A stretch of DNA of 7,291 bases from Bacteroidota bacterium (GTDB taxonomy: Bacteria > Bacteroidota > Bacteroidia > Bacteroidales > PUMT01). The position numbers and the translations under genes are program-made. The stretch is taken from the NCBI GenBank assembly GCA_003567115.1, contig PXAP01000063.1:1-7291 (forward strand). Direction: 5' to 3'. The notes beneath the pieces were generated by a model that saw nothing but the letters and a program-made list of their open reading frames with translations, searched no databases and was not told the origin of the DNA. Shown here in pieces: positions 4,724 through 7,291 of the stretch. Numbering within the stretch: position 1 is the stretch's first letter; each line of letters starts with the position of its first letter.

Positions 4724-6187
4724 ATGCACTATAAAAAGTACTTTAAAGGGTTAACTTTGTTTTTTTTATTAACAGGAGTTGTTGCCTGCACCACGGCATT
4801 AAAGGATGAAACTATCACTTCATCCGGGCATGGCCAGATAAGTGAAAACTGGACCTTGAAAAATACATCGGAAAGCGATGACCTTGTAATTCTTGAAAGA
4901 AGTGATGCTGAAGTTATTTCAAAATTTACCGCCCGTAATTTTGACCTGAAAATGAGACTTAAGACAACCCCGCGTGCCGAAGGTTCGCTTGCTTTTCATA
5001 CCGCTTCAGCGACCGGTTCTTCTCCGGAAGGGTATAGTGTATTTATCAACAACAGCGATTACCGTTCGGGCAGTACCGAAAAAACAGGCAGCCTTTCGCT
5101 GATCAGGAACTTTCATATCAGGATGGCCGAAGATGATGAATGGTTTGAACTGGGACTCAGTGTCAGGGGCAACCACATTACCGTAACGGTGGATGGGAAG
5201 ATCGTCAGTGAGTATTATGAACCTGAAAATCCGGTCCGTCTGGAAGGATTCGAAGGCATGGTGCTTTCAGAAGGAAGGATTGCTCTCGGTAAATCAGATG
5301 ATAATGGCAGCATCCTGGTTAGTGATATCAGTATTGAAGCCATGCCCGAAGATATTCCACGGGTAGCAGTTGACTTTGAAACTACCGGCGAGGTGGCCGA
5401 ACAGCTCACTTTATTAAATCAGGAAGGTTTTCCCGTAATAGATTATCACGGACATCTGAAAGATGTTTTGACTGTGGATGAAATAACCAAATACGGGCGG
5501 GATCACGGGTTCAATTATGGGATTTCAGAGAATTGCGGCCTGAACTTCCCGGTTACCGATGATGCCGCTTTGGTTGCCTACTATGAAAAGATCAAGGATG
5601 AACCTGTTTTCAAGGCCATGCAGTGTGAGGGCCGGGAATGGGTAACCCTTTTTTCACCCGAATACATAGCATTGTACGACTATATTTTTACCGATGCACT
5701 GACATTTACCGATCACAGGGGGAGGAGAATGCGTCTCTGGGTGCAGGATGAAGTGGTTGTGGAAGATGAAGAGCAGTTTATGGATATGCTGGTAGAGAGG
5801 ACCCTGGCTATACTTTCGCAGGAGCCTGTTGATATCTTCGTCAATCCCACTTTCCTTCCGGAGGAAATAAATCACAATTATGACAATTTATGGACTGACC
5901 AGCGCATGGATACTGTTATAGAGGCACTGATTAAAAACGATGTTGCCCTTGAAATCAATGCAAGGTACCGGATACCAAGCATAGAGTTTATTAAAAGGGC
6001 CAGAGAGGCCGGTGTTAAGTTTGCGCTTGGAACCAATAATGCCGGGGAGCATGACCTGGGGCGCCTTGAATATTGCATAGAGGCTATCCGTGAAGCCGGT
6101 ATTACTCCTGAAGATATGTTCATTCCCAGGCCTGACGGTGAGAAAAAGGTCAGTTTTATGGGGCTCCCCGAAGAGGTTACAGGCTAA
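4724..6187 (+). CDS. Lipoprotein with DUF1080-like domain fused to a divergent PHP-like metallohydrolase domain
   Basis: A 487-residue protein. Residues 1-21 are a signal peptide (MHYKKYFKG, hydrophobic core, GVVA) with lipidation at C22. Residues ~40-205 resemble a DUF1080/laminin-G jelly roll: EGSLAFHTA (86-94), EGYSVFINN (102-110), TGSLSLIRN (121-129), DDEWFELGLSVRGNHITVTV (137-156), then GRIALGK and ILVSDISIE. Residues ~235-470 look like a PHP-type metal-dependent hydrolase: VIDYHGH (238-244, H242/H244), GISENCG (266-272), CEGREW (301-306), IFVNPTFLP (371-379), LEINARYRIPS (409-419) and FALGTNNAGEHDLGRLEYC (433-451). Compared with the PHP pattern, the TDH histidine aligns to N270 and the terminal SDAH aligns to T437-N438-N439-A440, so at least three metal ligands are changed. 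An ATG at 4673 would add 17 residues and bury the signal peptide; I reject it. The protein may process keto-sugar products outside the cytoplasm (inference). Confidence 0.8.
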   Translation: MHYKKYFKGLTLFFLLTGVVACTTALKDETITSSGHGQISENWTLKNTSESDDLVILERSDAEVISKFTARNFDLKMRLKTTPRAEGSLAFHTASATGSSPEGYSVFINNSDYRSGSTEKTGSLSLIRNFHIRMAEDDEWFELGLSVRGNHITVTVDGKIVSEYYEPENPVRLEGFEGMVLSEGRIALGKSDDNGSILVSDISIEAMPEDIPRVAVDFETTGEVAEQLTLLNQEGFPVIDYHGHLKDVLTVDEITKYGRDHGFNYGISENCGLNFPVTDDAALVAYYEKIKDEPVFKAMQCEGREWVTLFSPEYIALYDYIFTDALTFTDHRGRRMRLWVQDEVVVEDEEQFMDMLVERTLAILSQEPVDIFVNPTFLPEEINHNYDNLWTDQRMDTVIEALIKNDVALEINARYRIPSIEFIKRAREAGVKFALGTNNAGEHDLGRLEYCIEAIREAGITPEDMFIPRPDGEKKVSFMGLPEEVTG

Positions 6188-6436
6188 AGGCGTTCATTAT
6201 TTCTCTTTTTTCAATATCTGTCTGGTTGTCAAAACCCAATAACTGCTTTGTATTCTGCGGGAAAACCCTTACAGTTGCAGTTCGATTGTGCAATTTAACT
6301 AATCCTGTGATGACAGTATAGCTGAGATACAGAACCTCTTGGCCACCATGCCACTCAACCGGTGTAAGTACATATTTGGGGGACTCTTATGTAACTTCTT
6401 TATATCAGAAATTGTAATTTTGGTAAAATTCATCAT
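6177..6436 (-). pseudogene. Hidden small gene of about 86 codons, frameshifted at a C5 tract; function unknown
   Basis: On the minus strand, ATGATG at 6436-6431 follows an A-rich stretch and reads MMNFTKITISDIKKLHKSP. It reaches a run of five C (G at 6378-6382 on the plus strand). Staying in frame soon changes character and stops after 27 more codons. Shifting frame at the tract gives a continuous 64-codon sequence, starting KYVLTPVEWHGGQEVLYLSY and ending KREIMNAFSL, to a TAA at 6177-6179. One extra C or two fewer C would restore a protein of 85-86 residues. The downstream frame has no start codon of its own, so simple ORF calling misses it. I recognise no family. It would be divergent from thiD and would overlap the end of the DUF1080-PHP gene by 11 bases tail to tail. 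It could be a sequencing error in a homopolymer, a pseudogene, or a slippage-controlled gene. Confidence 0.45.
6415..6422 (+). promoter_or_regulatory. Weak candidate -7 box (TAATTTTG) for thiD
   Basis: It matches TAnnTTTG, 58 bases before the thiD ATG, but no TTTG is found at the expected -33 distance. It lies inside the start region of the hidden minus-strand gene. Confidence 0.22.
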
Positions 6437-6473
6437 TTTTTGACTTTTTGGAGTGTACTCATGAGGTAAAGAT

Positions 6474-6481
6474 CAAAAATA
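6474..6481 (-). promoter_or_regulatory. Weak candidate -7 box (TATTTTTG on the minus strand) for the hidden small gene
   Basis: Minus-strand TATTTTTG lies 37 bases upstream of the ATG at 6436, a suitable distance. No matching -33 element is visible, and the box overlaps the thiD start codon by one base. Confidence 0.2.
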
Positions 6482-7290
6482 TGGATAAGCAATATAAAAG
6501 GGTATTGACAATTGCCGGAAGCGATTCGGGCGGCGGGGCAGGAATACAGGCTGATATAAAAACCATATCGGCATGCGGCTGCTATGCCATGTCGGCCATA
6601 ACTGCCATAACCGTTCAAAACACAACCGGTGTCAGTGGTGTGCATCCGGTGCCACTGGAAACAGTGAGTGGCCAGATTTCTGCAGTACTGGATGATATAG
6701 GGGCAGATGCGGTAAAGATCGGGATGTTGCATTCATCCGGAGTCATTGAGACGGTAAAAAAAACACTTGGCCGTTATCGTATCAGTAATATTGTGCTTGA
6801 TCCGGTAATGATAGCCGCATCAGGCGATAAGCTTTTACAGGATGAAGCTGTTGAAACCCTGAAAGAAGAACTGATTCCTGTTACCCGGGTTATTACACCC
6901 AATATTCCCGAAGCAGAGATGCTGCTGGGAGAAAGAGTAAGCTCCCGGGAAACGTTTTCTGGTTTGGCTGAGAAGCTGTCCGGGAACCACGGGGTTTCGG
7001 TATTGCTGAAGGCCGGTCATTTAACCGGCAATGAACTGACCGACATATTTTATAATGCGGAGGAGGGTTCTGTTCTTGAGCTGAATTCAAAAAGGGTGTC
7101 GACCAGAAACACACATGGAACAGGTTGTACAATGGCATCGGCTGTTGCATCATTTTTAGCCCGCGGGTTTTCTCTGAATGATTCTGTCAGGCAAGCCAAG
7201 GATTACATTAACAATGCCATTGTCAGCGGGGCAGGATATAAAACGGGCAAAGGGCAGGGCCCTGTACATCACTTTTATAAATACTGGTAA
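6481..7290 (+). CDS. thiD: Bifunctional hydroxymethylpyrimidine kinase / phosphomethylpyrimidine kinase ThiD
   Basis: A full-length, 269-residue cytosolic ribokinase-fold enzyme that phosphorylates HMP and then HMP-P to HMP-PP for thiamine synthesis. AGSDSGGGAGIQAD (12-25) is the family's N-terminal substrate motif. It is followed by TVQNTTGV (44-51, for the usual TAQNT), KIGML (79-83), LDPVM (106-110), TPNIPEAEMLLG (139-150), KAGH (177-180, usually KGGH) and NTHGTGCTMASA (210-221), the anion hole with catalytic C216. The ATG at 6481 is chosen because VLTIAGSDSGGG then sits at the normal distance from the N-terminus; a TTG at 6448 would add 11 residues and is unlikely. No other thiamine gene is visible in the window, and I find no TPP riboswitch upstream. 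One base follows the stop before the window ends, so a downstream operon partner cannot be ruled out. Confidence 0.95.
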   Translation: MDKQYKRVLTIAGSDSGGGAGIQADIKTISACGCYAMSAITAITVQNTTGVSGVHPVPLETVSGQISAVLDDIGADAVKIGMLHSSGVIETVKKTLGRYRISNIVLDPVMIAASGDKLLQDEAVETLKEELIPVTRVITPNIPEAEMLLGERVSSRETFSGLAEKLSGNHGVSVLLKAGHLTGNELTDIFYNAEEGSVLELNSKRVSTRNTHGTGCTMASAVASFLARGFSLNDSVRQAKDYINNAIVSGAGYKTGKGQGPVHHFYKYW

Positions 7291-7291
7291 A

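Noticed and set aside
6300..6370. CTGAGATACAGAACC upstream of thiD, resembling part of a TPP riboswitch
   Set aside because: Only the CTGAGA core is present. The following conserved segment with ACCTGATCTGG, the second sensor helix and GGGA ending is absent, and this stretch is better explained as the minus-strand small gene.
6433..6732. 99-codon minus-strand frame overlapping the thiD start
   Set aside because: Most of it is antisense to conserved ThiD motifs. Its last nine codons precede the hidden small gene but are in a different frame from that gene's ATG.

Overview
The window looks like a chromosomal segment from a member of the Bacteroidota, probably Bacteroidales/Marinilabiliales-like (inferred). 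The evidence is A-rich rather than Shine-Dalgarno start regions at most genes, several TAnnTTTG boxes upstream of genes, moderately low GC with very AT-rich gaps, two DUF1080-domain lipoproteins, and a receiver domain of the kind common at the end of hybrid sensor kinases. There are no rRNA or tRNA genes, no CRISPR array, and no recognisable transposon.

Layout. 3-143 (+): the tail of a receiver domain whose gene begins outside the window. 335-2023 (-): a two-gene unit, a ketopantoate-reductase-family protein followed 57 bases later by a class I SAM methyltransferase. 2024-2486: an AT-rich non-coding divergent gap with small inverted repeats and a structured leader. 2487-3299 (+): a lipoprotein made of one DUF1080 (3-keto-disaccharide hydrolase) domain. 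3300-3468: a convergent gap with hairpins. 3469-4500 (-): an S33 alpha/beta hydrolase (proline-iminopeptidase-like) whose lipoprotein signal peptide is separated from the enzyme by an in-frame TAA. 4575-4667 (+): a possible 30-residue ORF. 4724-6187 (+): a lipoprotein fusing an N-terminal DUF1080-like domain to a C-terminal PHP-like metallohydrolase domain with substituted metal ligands. 6177-6436 (-): a small gene, absent from any plain ORF search, that appears frameshifted at a G5/C5 tract. 6481-7290 (+): thiD, complete, ending one base before the window edge.

How the parts may fit together. The two DUF1080 proteins are both predicted surface or periplasmic lipoproteins. DUF1080 proteins are linked to cleavage of 3-keto-glycosides, so they may act in extracytoplasmic glycoside breakdown. 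No dehydrogenase partner and no SusC/SusD pair is visible here, so this is inference. The reductase/methyltransferase pair and thiD are cytoplasmic metabolic genes with no obvious link to the lipoproteins. The most notable feature is gene disruption: one nonsense codon and one homopolymer frameshift within 2.1 kb. They point either to consensus errors in the assembly or to local gene decay. I do not see a convincing new defence or mobile system. The best candidates for a second look are the divergent DUF1080-PHP fusion, the interrupted hydrolase, and the hidden small gene.
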